Source: Rubrivivax sp. (GTDB lineage Bacteria > Pseudomonadota > Gammaproteobacteria > Burkholderiales > Burkholderiaceae_C). From it: a stretch of 64,000 nt of DNA. The notes beneath the pieces are model-generated. The model was given only the letters and a program-made list of their open reading frames with translations. It had not been told where the DNA came from and did no database searches. The stretch spans positions 83,909 through 147,908 of the forward strand of contig JAHBZS010000009.1 of NCBI GenBank assembly GCA_019635285.1, written 5' to 3'. Made by a program: the position numbers and the translations under genes. Shown here in pieces: positions 28,604-37,017 of this stretch. Position 1 is the first letter of the stretch. Each line of letters opens with the position of its first letter.

Positions 28604-30694
28604 TCATGTGGTGCCTCCGATGATGGAACCGATGCGGATCGAATGGGTCTCGGGAATCTCGCTGTGCGACAGCACCTTCAGGCGCGGCGCGGCGCGCTTG
28701 ACGAGCCGGGCGATCGGCGCGCGGATCAGGTCCGGCACCAGCAGGCAGGCGGGCACGCCCAGGTCCTCCTGCGCCTTGGCGCTCTGCGCGGCATGGCGCG
28801 TCAGCGACTCGGCCACGCCGGGGTCCAGCGCGGCGCCGTGCGGCGAATTCAGCGCCTGCGTCACCAGGCGCTCCAGCTCGGGGTCCAGCGCGATGACGTC
28901 GAGCTCGCGCACCGGGCCGTAGATCTGCTGCACGATGGCCGGCGCCAGGTGCACGCGGATGCGGCGCGCCAGCTCGCCGGCGTCGGTGGTCGTGCCCGCG
29001 TGTTCGGCCAGGCATTCGACGATGCCGCGCATGTCGCGGATGTGGACCCCTTCTTCCAGCAGCAGCTGCAGCACTTTCTGGAGGGTGGCGATGCCGACCA
29101 TCTTGGGAACCACGTCTTCGATCAGTTTGGGGGCGAGCCGGGTGACATGCTCGATCAGCGCCTGCGCCTCCTGGCGACCCAGCAGGCGCGCGGCACTTAC
29201 CTGCATCAAGTGTGAAAGGTGGGTGGCGACCACGGTCGCGCAATCAACCACGGTAAATCCGGCCATCTGGGCCATCTCGCGATGGCGTTCTTCGATCCAC
29301 ACCGCGGGCAGGCCGAAGGCCGGATCGCTGGTGCGCGTGCCGGGCAGCGCCTGCGTCGCCCCGCCGGGGTTGATGGCCATCCACATGCCGGGGAAGGCCT
29401 CGCCCTCGCCCACCACCGCGCCGCGCAGCGTGACGCGGTACATGCTGGGCTTGAGCTCCAGGTTGTCGCGGATGTGCACCGCCGGCGGCAGGAAGCCGAC
29501 GTCCTGCGCGAACTTCTTGCGCACGCCCTTGATGCGCGCCAGCAGGTCGCCCGAGCGCGCCTTGTCGACCAGCGAGATCAGCCGGTAGCCGACCTCCAGG
29601 CCCAGCGTGTCCACCGGCACCAGGTCGTCCCAGCTGGCCTCGGCGTTCGGCACCGGCAGCTCGACGTCCTTGGGCCGCGCCGCGGCCGCGCGCTCCTGCT
29701 GCTGGCGCCGGCGTAGCCAGGCCGCCAGCCCGCCCAGGCCCGCGGCGATGAGCACGAACACAAAATGCGGCATGCCGGGCACCAGGCCGAGCACGCCGAC
29801 GATGCCGGCCGTGATGGCCAGCGCCTTGGGCGAACTGAACAGCTGCGCGCCGATCTGCGCGCCGATGGCGTGTTCCTTGCCGACGCGCGACACCACCATG
29901 GCCGCGGCCACCGAGATCAGCAGCGCCGGCACCTGCGCCACCAGCGCGTCGCCCACGGCCAGCAGGATGTAGCTGCTGGCCGCCTGCGACGCGCTCAGTT
30001 CGTGCTGCGCGACGCCGATGACGAAGCCGCCGACGATGTTGATGAACAGGATCAGCATGCCGGCGACGGCGTCGCCGCGCACGAACTTGCTGGCGCCGTC
30101 CATGCTGCCGAAGAAGTCGGCCTCCTCGGCCACCTCGGCGCGGCGCCGGCGCGCCTCTTTCTCGTCGATGATGCCGGCGTTCAGTTCGGCGTCGATGGCC
30201 ATCTGCTTGCCCGGCATCGCGTCCAGGGTGAAGCGCGCACCGACCTCGGCGATGCGCTCGGCGCCCTTGGTGACGACGATGAAGTTGATGACCACCAGGA
30301 TGGCGAAGACGATCAGGCCGACCGCGAAGTTGCCGCCGATGAGGAAGTGGCCGAAGGATTCGATCACCTTGCCCGCCGCGGCCGGGCCGGTGTGGCCGTC
30401 GACCAGCACGACGCGCGTCGAGGCCACGTTCAGGCTCAGCCGCATCAACGTGGTGATCAGCAGCACCGTCGGGAAGGCCGCGAAGTCCAGCGGCTTGACC
30501 ATGTGCGCCGAGATCATCACCACCATCAGCGCCATGGCGATGTTGAAGGTGAACAGCAGGTCCAGCGCGAAGGGCGGCAGCGGCAGCACCATCATCGCCA
30601 GCACGAGGATGACGAAGGCCGGCACGCCCAGCGACTTGAGCACGCCGGCGCGCGCGCCCAGCATCGCCTGCAGCTGGGTCATCCAGGCGTTCAC
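28604..30694 (-). CDS. flhA: Flagellar export gate protein FlhA
   Basis: 696 residues. The N-terminal half has about eight membrane helices and the FHIPEP region (RFTLDAMPGKQMAIDAEL, then RAEVAEEADFFGSMDGA). The C-terminal half is the cytoplasmic nonameric ring domain (from about 355). I chose GTG 30694 because GGAGGG precedes it at seven-base spacing; the next ATG is four codons on. FlhA couples proton flow to export with FlhB. It sits 58 bp downstream of flhB, with a dispersed repeat in between. Confidence 0.96.
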   Translation of the reverse strand: MNAWMTQLQAMLGARAGVLKSLGVPAFVILVLAMMVLPLPPFALDLLFTFNIAMALMVVMISAHMVKPLDFAAFPTVLLITTLMRLSLNVASTRVVLVDGHTGPAAAGKVIESFGHFLIGGNFAVGLIVFAILVVINFIVVTKGAERIAEVGARFTLDAMPGKQMAIDAELNAGIIDEKEARRRRAEVAEEADFFGSMDGASKFVRGDAVAGMLILFINIVGGFVIGVAQHELSASQAASSYILLAVGDALVAQVPALLISVAAAMVVSRVGKEHAIGAQIGAQLFSSPKALAITAGIVGVLGLVPGMPHFVFVLIAAGLGGLAAWLRRRQQQERAAAARPKDVELPVPNAEASWDDLVPVDTLGLEVGYRLISLVDKARSGDLLARIKGVRKKFAQDVGFLPPAVHIRDNLELKPSMYRVTLRGAVVGEGEAFPGMWMAINPGGATQALPGTRTSDPAFGLPAVWIEERHREMAQMAGFTVVDCATVVATHLSHLMQVSAARLLGRQEAQALIEHVTRLAPKLIEDVVPKMVGIATLQKVLQLLLEEGVHIRDMRGIVECLAEHAGTTTDAGELARRIRVHLAPAIVQQIYGPVRELDVIALDPELERLVTQALNSPHGAALDPGVAESLTRHAAQSAKAQEDLGVPACLLVPDLIRAPIARLVKRAAPRLKVLSHSEIPETHSIRIGSIIGGTT

Positions 30695-30713
30695 GGGACG
30701 ACCCTCCGCGCGG

Positions 30714-30759
30714 CGCGCTGCGGGAGGAGCCCTTGGGAGCGGCCCGGCGCGCTCATGCC
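30714..30759 (-). repeat. Dispersed repeat, family B, copy 2
   Basis: This 46-bp block matches 16077-16122 (41 of 46 positions, same orientation). It covers the flhB stop codon and part of the flhB-flhA spacer. The shared TGA suggests the element was captured at gene ends, or contributes the stop. Confidence 0.6.
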
Positions 30760-31901
30760 GCGGCCTCCGCATCACCGTGCAGCGGGTCCAGCTCCGCCGG
30801 CACCTGCAGCTCGGGCAGCGGCGGCGGCGCCGTGCCGCGGCCCTGCAGGTAGGCACGCAGCTGGTACACGTGGGCCAGCACCTGCGCCACCGCGTTGAAC
30901 AGCGCCGCCGGCACGGCGGCGTCCAGCTCGGCGTGCGCATACAGCGCGCGCGCCAGCGGTGCGGCCTGCAGCACCGGCACCTGGGCGCCTTGCGCCGCGT
31001 CGCGGATGCGCAGCGCCATCAGGTCCTTGCCCTTGGCGACGACGCGCGGCGCGCTCATCGAGCCTTCCACGTACTTCAAGGCCACGGCGAAGTGCGTCGG
31101 GTTCATCACCACCAGGTCGGCGCTGGGCACGGCCGCCAGCATGCGGCGGTTGGCCATCTCGCGCATGCGCGCGCGCTGGCGCGACTTGATCTCGGGGCTG
31201 CCTTCGCTTTCGCGCTGCTCCTGCTTCATTTCCTGCACGCTCATCTTCAGCTCTTTGGCGAGCTGATGGCGCTGCAGCGGCACGTCGACGATGGCAAACA
31301 GCGCCAGCGCCCCCACCAGCAGCAGCAGGCCGCCGAGCACCACGCCACCGGCGTGCGACAGCGCCGCCGGCAGCGGCATGGCGATGGCCTCGCCGAAGCG
31401 CGGCAGGTTCAACTGCAGATAGACCGCACCCACCGCGCCGAGGATCAGCGCCAGCAGGCAGGACTTCAGCGTGTTCAGCAGCTGCCGCCCGGACAGCATG
31501 CGGCCCAGGCCGGCCAGCGGGTCGATCTTGTCGAAGCGCGGCTGCAGCGCCTTGAGGCTGAAGTTCCAGCCGCCGCTGAGCACGCCGGCCAGCACCGCGG
31601 CCACGAGCATCGCCAGCCCGATGCCCAGCACCGCCAACAGCGCCGGCAGGCCCAGCTGGGCCAGGCGCTGCGACATGGTCTGCGCATTGGCCAGCGCGCG
31701 CGCATCGAAGCGCAGGCCGGCGGCCAGCGACGCCTGCATCCAGGCCATCGCGGCCGGGGCCGCCGCGGCCAGCAGCGCCGCCGCCAGGCCGATGGCCACG
31801 AAGTGCGAAAGATCGCGCGAACGCGCCACCTGGCCCTCGGCGCGGGCCTTGCGGATCTTGCGTTCGGTAGCGGGGAGTCGGCGGTCCTGGGCGTCGGCCA
31901 T
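30753..31901 (-). CDS. flhB: Flagellar export switch protein FlhB
   Basis: 382 residues. Charged N terminus (RRLPATERKIRKARAEGQVA), four membrane helices between about 32 and 210, and a cytoplasmic domain with the autocleavage site NPTH (267-270) in LVVMNPTHFAVALKY. FlhB cleaves itself and switches export from rod/hook to filament substrates with FliK. It is the first gene of the flhBAFG-fliA run. The 198-bp upstream gap should hold the promoter. Confidence 0.96.
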   Translation of the reverse strand: MADAQDRRLPATERKIRKARAEGQVARSRDLSHFVAIGLAAALLAAAAPAAMAWMQASLAAGLRFDARALANAQTMSQRLAQLGLPALLAVLGIGLAMLVAAVLAGVLSGGWNFSLKALQPRFDKIDPLAGLGRMLSGRQLLNTLKSCLLALILGAVGAVYLQLNLPRFGEAIAMPLPAALSHAGGVVLGGLLLLVGALALFAIVDVPLQRHQLAKELKMSVQEMKQEQRESEGSPEIKSRQRARMREMANRRMLAAVPSADLVVMNPTHFAVALKYVEGSMSAPRVVAKGKDLMALRIRDAAQGAQVPVLQAAPLARALYAHAELDAAVPAALFNAVAQVLAHVYQLRAYLQGRGTAPPPLPELQVPAELDPLHGDAEAAA

Positions 31902-32099
31902 GGCTTCGAGGCGCGCTCTGAAGGCGTGCCCGCCATGGTGCCCGTGGGCACTTGTAACTTGAGCCCGATAAGAGGGCGAAAGCCGTCGATGTTCCGGCCT
32001 GCGCCGGCTGGCCCGCGTGCGCTGCGCACCGTGCCGGCGCGAGCCCCGGCATACCGTGGCCGGGCCGGGACGACGACCGCAGCCGGGGCCGGGCGGCCC

Positions 32100-33053
32100 C
32101 TATTTCGTGGGCAGCCCCGGCAGCCAGCCGGTCCCCGAACCTTCCGACGCGGCCTGCTCCTGCTCCGCCAGCGCCTCGGCGCCGGTGCGGAAGATGCGGT
32201 CCTCGGCCTCGCGGTTCATGACGATGATGCTGATGCGACGGTTCGACGCGGCCAGCGGGTCCTTGGGCTCGAACAGCAGGCTCGCCGCCAGCCCCTGCAC
32301 ACGCAGCATGCGGTCTTCGGGCAGGCCGCCGGCCATCAGTTCGCGGCGCGAGGCGTTGGCGCGGTCGGCCGACAGCTCCCAGTTGCCGTAGCCCAAGCCG
32401 CCGCCGGCAAAGGGGGCGGCATCGGTATGGCCTTCCAAGGTCAGCCGGTTCGGCACCTCGGCCAGCACCGTGCCGATCTCGCGCAGCAGTTCGCGCATGT
32501 ACGGCTGCACCACCGCGCTGCCGCTGCTGAACATCGGCCGCTGGTTCTCGTCGACGATCTGGATGCGCAGGCCGTCGGCCGTCATGTCCAGGCGGATCTG
32601 TGATTTCATCGCCGCCAGCTTGGGGTTCTGCTCGATCTTCTGTTCGATCTTGCCCTTCAGCTGCTCCAGGCGCGAGATCTCGGCGCGCACCTGCTCGGCC
32701 TTCAGCGCCTGCAGGTTGACGGTCTTGCGCTTGGCTTCGATGTCGCCGCGCTTGACCTGGCCGGTGCTGCGCGTTAGGTCCTCGCCGCCGCCCTTGAGCA
32801 CGTGCGAGGAGTCGCCGGCCCCCGAGCCGCTGGCCAGCAGCGCGATCTTCAGCGGGCTCTGGAAGTAGTCGGCGATGCCCTTCTTGTCGCCCTCGGTGGT
32901 GCTGCCCAGCAGCCACATCAGCAGGAAGAAGGCCATCATCGCCGTCACGAAGTCGGCGTAGGCGATCTTCCACGCGCCGCCATGGTGGCCGTGGCCGCCC
33001 TTCTTGACGCGCTTGATGATGATCGGCTGCAGCTTCTTGGCGTCGCCGGCCAT
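32100..33053 (-). CDS. motB: Flagellar motor stator protein MotB
   Basis: 317 residues. A short cytoplasmic N terminus is followed by one membrane helix containing the essential proton-binding Asp34 in AYADFVTAMMAFF. The periplasmic part carries an OmpA-like peptidoglycan-binding domain (NRLTLEGHTDAAPF and NWELSADRANASRREL). With MotA it forms the stator. The Asp-containing helix suggests a proton-driven stator by comparison with known MotB. It follows motA after 99 bp that hold a dispersed repeat. Confidence 0.96.
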   Translation of the reverse strand: MAGDAKKLQPIIIKRVKKGGHGHHGGAWKIAYADFVTAMMAFFLLMWLLGSTTEGDKKGIADYFQSPLKIALLASGSGAGDSSHVLKGGGEDLTRSTGQVKRGDIEAKRKTVNLQALKAEQVRAEISRLEQLKGKIEQKIEQNPKLAAMKSQIRLDMTADGLRIQIVDENQRPMFSSGSAVVQPYMRELLREIGTVLAEVPNRLTLEGHTDAAPFAGGGLGYGNWELSADRANASRRELMAGGLPEDRMLRVQGLAASLLFEPKDPLAASNRRISIIVMNREAEDRIFRTGAEALAEQEQAASEGSGTGWLPGLPTK

Positions 33054-33061
33054 ATCAGCCT

Positions 33062-33119
33062 CCCCCCGAAGCGCCTGCGGCCCGGCGAAGCCGGTTCCGC
33101 GGCGTCCGCTCGATGCGCC
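33062..33119 (-). repeat. Dispersed intergenic repeat, family A, copy 3
   Basis: Read on the minus strand, this block begins GGCGCATCGAGCGG, contains CGCCGCGGAACCGG and a CTTCGCCGGGCCG fold-back arm, and ends AGGCGCTTCGGGGG. Both ends match the flgB-flgC copy, and the middle matches the flgJ-flgK copy. It fills most of the motA-motB spacer. Confidence 0.55.
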
Positions 33120-33152
33120 GCAATCTGGCCAAGATCAGCGCGTCAGGCACGG

Positions 33153-34013
33153 TCATTTCTTGCCTTTGACGTGGCTTTCGAGCTCGGCGAAGCTGGGCCG
33201 CTCGGTCGAGTACAGCACCTTGCGGCCGAACTCCACCGCCACCTGCGGCGCGTAGCCCTGCATGCTGGCCAAGAGCGTGGTCTTGATGCACTGCAGTTCC
33301 TTGCCGGCTTCGTCGACCTTCTGCTCCAGCAGGCCGGCCAGCGGCTCGGCGAAGGCATAGGCCAGCAGGATGCCCAGGAAGGTACCGACCAGCGCCGAGC
33401 CGATCATGCCGCCCAGCACGGCCGGCGGCTGGCCCACCGAGCCCATGGTGTTGACCACGCCCAGCACCGCCGCGACGATGCCGAAGGCCGGCAGCGCGCC
33501 GGCCAGGCGCTGCAGCGCGGCCACCGCGCTGTGCGCCTCGTGGTGGTGGGTCTCGATCTCGCTGTCCATCAGGCTTTCGATCTCGTGCGCATTCAGGTTG
33601 CCCGAGACCATCATGCGCAGGTAGTCGGTGATGAACTCCGACACATGGTGGTCGTTGCCCACCGCCGGGTACTTCTGGAACAGCGGCGAGCTGTGCGGCT
33701 CCTCGACGTCCTTCTCGATGGCCATCAGCCCTTCCTTGCGCGCCTTCTGCAGGATGTCGTACATCAGCGCCATCAGCTCCATGTAGCGCGCCTTGGTGTA
33801 CTTGCTGCCCTTGAAGCACTGGCCCAGCCCCTTGCCGGTGGCTTTGAGCACCTTGGGCTGGTTGTTGGCGATGAAGGCGCCGATCGCGGCGCCGCCGATG
33901 GCCGCCATCTCGAAGGGCAGTGCCTTCAGCACCACGCCGATGTTGCCGCCGTGGGCGATGAACACGCCGAACACGGCGGCCAGCGCAACGATCCAGCCAA
34001 TGATGACGAACAT
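33153..34013 (-). CDS. motA: Flagellar motor stator protein MotA
   Basis: 286 residues with four membrane helices (two near the N terminus, two at about 165-220). The family blocks GALPAFGIVAAVLGVVNTMG and GALVGTFLG-type sequence (here SALVGTFLGILLAY) are present. A large cytoplasmic loop carries the rotor-contacting charged residues. MotA surrounds the MotB dimer in the stator. A sigma-28 promoter at 34094-34121 is the obvious driver of motAB. Confidence 0.96.
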   Translation of the reverse strand: MFVIIGWIVALAAVFGVFIAHGGNIGVVLKALPFEMAAIGGAAIGAFIANNQPKVLKATGKGLGQCFKGSKYTKARYMELMALMYDILQKARKEGLMAIEKDVEEPHSSPLFQKYPAVGNDHHVSEFITDYLRMMVSGNLNAHEIESLMDSEIETHHHEAHSAVAALQRLAGALPAFGIVAAVLGVVNTMGSVGQPPAVLGGMIGSALVGTFLGILLAYAFAEPLAGLLEQKVDEAGKELQCIKTTLLASMQGYAPQVAVEFGRKVLYSTERPSFAELESHVKGKK

Positions 34014-34093
34014 GTGGGAGGGCGCTTCTCAGGCGTTCAGCGGGACGGCCGACGGCTCGCGGAGCGCATCGGCCGGTAACTCTTGTGTCCTGC

Positions 34094-34121
34094 TTATCGG
34101 CCCCCCTCGCCGGCACTTGAG
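34094..34121 (-). promoter_or_regulatory. Sigma-28 (FliA) promoter for motAB
   Basis: Read on minus, CTCAAG is followed after exactly 15 bases by CCGATAA, the consensus spacing. It lies about 80 bp upstream of the motA start. The TAA of the -10 box is also the stop codon of the methyltransferase gene just upstream. Confidence 0.85.
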
Positions 34122-34879
34122 GCGCCAGCGGGGCGCAGCGGCAGCTGGTACAGCCACAGCGGACGGCCGTCCGGGCAGTGCAGCACGCGCTGCGCCTGCC
34201 AGTCGGCGGCCTCGAATTCCAGGCTCGCCACCCAGGTGCCCGGCCGCATCTCGGCGGCCGCCTTGGCCAGCGCGCGCGCCATCGACTCGGGACGCTGGAA
34301 CAGGTAGACCAGGTCGTGGCCGGCCCAGCCCTGCGCCCACAGGTCGCCGCGCGCCACTTTCGCCTGCGGGCAGGCGGCGCGCGCCGCCAGTGCCAGCGGC
34401 CAGCTCCACTCGATGCCTTCGAGGCGCGCCGCGGGGTAGGCCCGGCGCAGCGCGCGCAGCCCGTGGCCTAGGCCGCAGCCGGCATCGAGCACGCGCGCCC
34501 CGGGCGGCAGCGGCAGCGCCTCGGCCAGCCCGTCCAGGGCACCGCGCGGCGTCGGGAACAGCGGCGCGTCGCGCCAGGCCTGGCGCGGGTACAGCAGCAG
34601 CAACAGGGCCAGCGCCAGCAGCCAGCCCCAGCCGGGCAGCACCGCCGCGCCGCTGGCCACCAGCGACAGCGGGAAGCCGGCCGCGACCACCGCGGCGCGC
34701 ATGCGCGTGCCGGCGCCCCGCGCCAGCGCCAGGCCGACGCCGCTGCCGCACAGCCAGGCCAGCGCCGGCGCCGGCCCGCGCAGCGCCAGGTACAGCAGCC
34801 AGGCCAAGGCCCAGGCCGCCAGCGCCGGCAACGGCCAGGGCAGCGGCAGGCGCGGCAAAACAAACGGCGAGACCCTCAC
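34094..34879 (-). CDS. Membrane-anchored class I SAM methyltransferase
   Basis: About 261 residues. The first ~90 residues are strongly hydrophobic (three or more membrane helices, e.g. WALAWLLYLAL and GWGWLLALALLLLLY). A Rossmann methyltransferase core follows, with motif I ARVLDAGCGLGHGLRALRR and an acidic turn EGIEWSW. The substrate is unknown. I chose GTG 34879 because coding character fades upstream, but no ribosome binding site confirms it. It lies between the HD-GYP-like gene and motA and ends inside the motA promoter. Confidence 0.75.
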   Translation of the reverse strand: MRVSPFVLPRLPLPWPLPALAAWALAWLLYLALRGPAPALAWLCGSGVGLALARGAGTRMRAAVVAAGFPLSLVASGAAVLPGWGWLLALALLLLLYPRQAWRDAPLFPTPRGALDGLAEALPLPPGARVLDAGCGLGHGLRALRRAYPAARLEGIEWSWPLALAARAACPQAKVARGDLWAQGWAGHDLVYLFQRPESMARALAKAAAEMRPGTWVASLEFEAADWQAQRVLHCPDGRPLWLYQLPLRPAGASSAGEGGR

Positions 34880-34968
34880 GGCAGGCAGTGTCGCGTGCGC
34901 AGGCCAAGGCCTAGACACCGATAAGCGCCGGCTTCGATGCGCAGCTTCGACGCGCCGCGGCGGCGCGC

Positions 34969-36177
34969 TCAGCGCAGCGCCAGGATGCGCTCGTGGTCGG
35001 GGCGCACCTTGACCTGCGCGCCGGCCAGCGCGCCGCGCACCGCGAAGCGTGTTTCGACGGTGTCGCGCAAGGCCGGTTCGCCCAGCGCCATGCCGCTGGG
35101 CGCCACCAGGCTGGCCACCCACGGCAGGTTGGCACGCCGCCCGCGCGCGACGACGATGCCGCGCTCGCCGTTGGCCAGCTCGACGAAGCTGCCCGGCGGA
35201 TACAGGCCGGTGGCGCGCAGCAGCGCCGCGCCCACCTCGTCGGGCACACCGTCTTGCCCCAAGCAGGCTTCGCGCGCGGCCTGCACCGGCGACATCGGCG
35301 CGCGCGTGCGCCGCCGGCTGATCTTGGCGATGAAGATGTCGGCGCGGCGCAGCAGCCGGGCCAGCCGGCGCTCCGGCGACAGCTCGCCCAGCGGCAACTG
35401 CCCGTCGCCGCGGTCATGGTGCAGGCGCACCACCTCGCACCACAGCGCATCGTCCAGGCCGGCCTCGCGCAGCAGCTGCGCGCCCTGCGCGCCGTGCAGG
35501 CGGATCTGCTCGCGCATCGCCGCGGTCGGCGGGGTGTCGCTGGCGGCCAGCTGGTCCTGCAGCGCGGCCATTGCCACGTTCATGCTCAGCGCCGCGCAGC
35601 CCAGGCTGCGCCGCGTGTCCTCGGGCCAGTCCAGCACGCCGGCGGCCTGGTCGCAGACCAGCATGACCAGCAGCGCGTGGTGGCTGCTGTACTGCTCGAT
35701 GCTCTCGCCGGCCACGTGCACCAGGTGATACAGCGAGGCATCGGCGTGGCGCTGGCCCAGCTTCTGGGCGCGCTCGCAGACCAGCCGGATGCGCGCCACG
35801 AACTCGGCCTGCGGGCGCGCGTCGCGCAAGGCCACGTGCAGCATGCCCGCCAGTGCCTCCCACTGGTCCGGCACGCTGGCCTCGACGCCGACGGTGGTGG
35901 CTTCGCGCGGGGTGTCCTGCGGCCGCGCCTCGGCGATGCTGCGCAGCGAGGCGTTCTGGCGCAGCATCGCGCCCACCGTCGCGCCCAGCTTGCGGCGCCA
36001 TTCGTTCGACTCGTCCTCGTCGGCATAGAGCGGCTGCATGCACAGGTGCTGCAGCTGGTCCTGCTGGACGATCGACGCGCCGGCAGCCAGCAGCAGGCGG
36101 CCGCCGGCATCGCGCACGCCGAAGGGCAGCGGCTTGCCCAGACGCAGGTGCTCGGCGGAGAAGGGGATCAGTTTCAA
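34969..36177 (-). CDS. Degenerate HD-GYP-like regulatory protein
   Basis: About 402 residues. The C-terminal half aligns with HD-GYP c-di-GMP phosphodiesterases: it keeps EVVRLHHDRGDG where active enzymes have HHExxDGxGYP, but GYP is replaced by LPL. The expected catalytic HD pair is replaced by MN in AALSMNVAMAAL. The N terminus (MKLIPFSAEHLRLGKPLPFG) is a small conserved domain. With these losses it is probably not a phosphodiesterase and may bind c-di-GMP or a partner. The TTG start at 36177 is inferred from the natural start of the domain; no ATG fits well. It lies between flhDC and motAB. Confidence 0.72.
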   Translation of the reverse strand: MKLIPFSAEHLRLGKPLPFGVRDAGGRLLLAAGASIVQQDQLQHLCMQPLYADEDESNEWRRKLGATVGAMLRQNASLRSIAEARPQDTPREATTVGVEASVPDQWEALAGMLHVALRDARPQAEFVARIRLVCERAQKLGQRHADASLYHLVHVAGESIEQYSSHHALLVMLVCDQAAGVLDWPEDTRRSLGCAALSMNVAMAALQDQLAASDTPPTAAMREQIRLHGAQGAQLLREAGLDDALWCEVVRLHHDRGDGQLPLGELSPERRLARLLRRADIFIAKISRRRTRAPMSPVQAAREACLGQDGVPDEVGAALLRATGLYPPGSFVELANGERGIVVARGRRANLPWVASLVAPSGMALGEPALRDTVETRFAVRGALAGAQVKVRPDHERILALR

Positions 36178-36270
36178 GACATCGGGCCTCAAGCCATGGC
36201 GGCGGCAGCCGGCGCCGCCCCAGCGGTTTTCGGCCTGCCGGCGCCCGGGCTTGAGCCCGCCGCGGCCCAC

Positions 36271-36298
36271 AAAAAAATGCGGGCCCCGAAGGACCCGC
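36271..36298 (-). terminator. Intrinsic terminator downstream of flhDC
   Basis: Read on minus, a GCGGGTCC-TTCG-GGGCCCGC hairpin is followed by ATTTTTTT. This is a textbook rho-independent terminator for the flhDC transcript, about 100 bp after the flhC stop. It should separate flhDC from the HD-GYP-like gene. Confidence 0.88.
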
Positions 36299-36330
36299 GG
36301 AAAGCACAGGGGACTGTGCCAGGAGGAGAC

Positions 36331-36516
36331 ATGAAGAAACCGATCTCAGATGCCTGCTTTATCGGCATCGCCGTGGCGCTGCGAAGCCCCGCCGGCGTGA
36401 CTCAATGCGCAGACGCGGCGCATTCGGCCGCCTGGCGCGACGGGCCGATCTGCAGCGCGCCGGCCAACTTGCCCTTGCCGGCGCGCGCCGGCGGGTTGCA
36501 CATGCCGCACACGTAA
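36331..36516 (+). CDS. Possible small ORF with strong ribosome binding site, antisense to flhC end
   Basis: A near-perfect Shine-Dalgarno (AGGAGGAG) lies two bases before an ATG that opens a 61-codon frame (MKKPISDACFIGIAVALRSP...). Just upstream is a perfect 6-bp hairpin (GCACAG-GGGA-CTGTGC, 36304-36319). From 36402 on the frame runs opposite the 3' end of flhC, and its codons there may simply mirror flhC. I recognise no family. It could be a real short protein, a relic start region left by a deletion, or chance. Confidence 0.25.
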   Translation: MKKPISDACFIGIAVALRSPAGVTQCADAAHSAAWRDGPICSAPANLPLPARAGGLHMPHT

Positions 36517-36980
36517 TGCTTGGCGATCTCGTAGGGGTGCGTGACGAAATGCCCGCCGCAGCAGCTGCACTTGGTCAGCGTCAGCATGCCGTTGTCGACG
36601 AACTTCACCAGCCGCCAGGCGCGCGTCACGCTGAGCATCGGCTCCAGGCCCTGCGACTGCGTCTGCTCCAGGTACAGCTGGTAGGCCTTGATGACCACGT
36701 CGATCTCGTCCAGCTCCGACGACTTGTTCAGGTACTCGTGGATGTTCAGGAACAGGCTGGCATGGATGTTCGGCTGCCAGGTCATGAACCAGTCGGTGGA
36801 GAACGGCAGCTGGCCCTTGCTGGGGCTGCGGCCGGCGACTTCCTTGTACAGGCGCAGCAGGCGCTCGTAGCTCAGGTCGGTCTCGGACTCCAGCACCTGC
36901 AGGCGCGCGCCCAACTGGATCAGGGTCACCGCGCGCTCGATCTGCCGCGCTTCGGTGAGGATGCTCTTGTTTCTGGCCAT
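36402..36980 (-). CDS. flhC: Flagellar master regulator subunit FlhC
   Basis: 192 residues. It has the FlhC pattern LTEARQIERAVTLIQLGARL and TWQPNIHASLF, and the zinc-binding cysteines in KCSCCGGHFVTH and YVCGMCNPPARAGK. FlhC forms the FlhD4C2 activator of class II flagellar promoters. It follows flhD by 37 bp and ends before a strong terminator. Its presence means control of the enteric/Burkholderia type. Confidence 0.96.
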   Translation of the reverse strand: MARNKSILTEARQIERAVTLIQLGARLQVLESETDLSYERLLRLYKEVAGRSPSKGQLPFSTDWFMTWQPNIHASLFLNIHEYLNKSSELDEIDVVIKAYQLYLEQTQSQGLEPMLSVTRAWRLVKFVDNGMLTLTKCSCCGGHFVTHPYEIAKHYVCGMCNPPARAGKGKLAGALQIGPSRQAAECAASAH

Positions 36981-37017
36981 GGTGGGCTTCCGGTGGGGCT
37001 TCGGCGGGGGCGGGATG

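Noticed and set aside
31958-31971. CTTGAG and CCGATAA close together upstream of flhB
   Set aside because: The two elements are in the wrong relative orientation and spacing for a sigma-28 promoter on either strand.
34918-34924. CCGATAA between the methyltransferase and HD-GYP-like genes, a possible sigma-28 -10
   Set aside because: No CTMAAG-like -35 lies 15-16 bases upstream, and no plus-strand gene follows.
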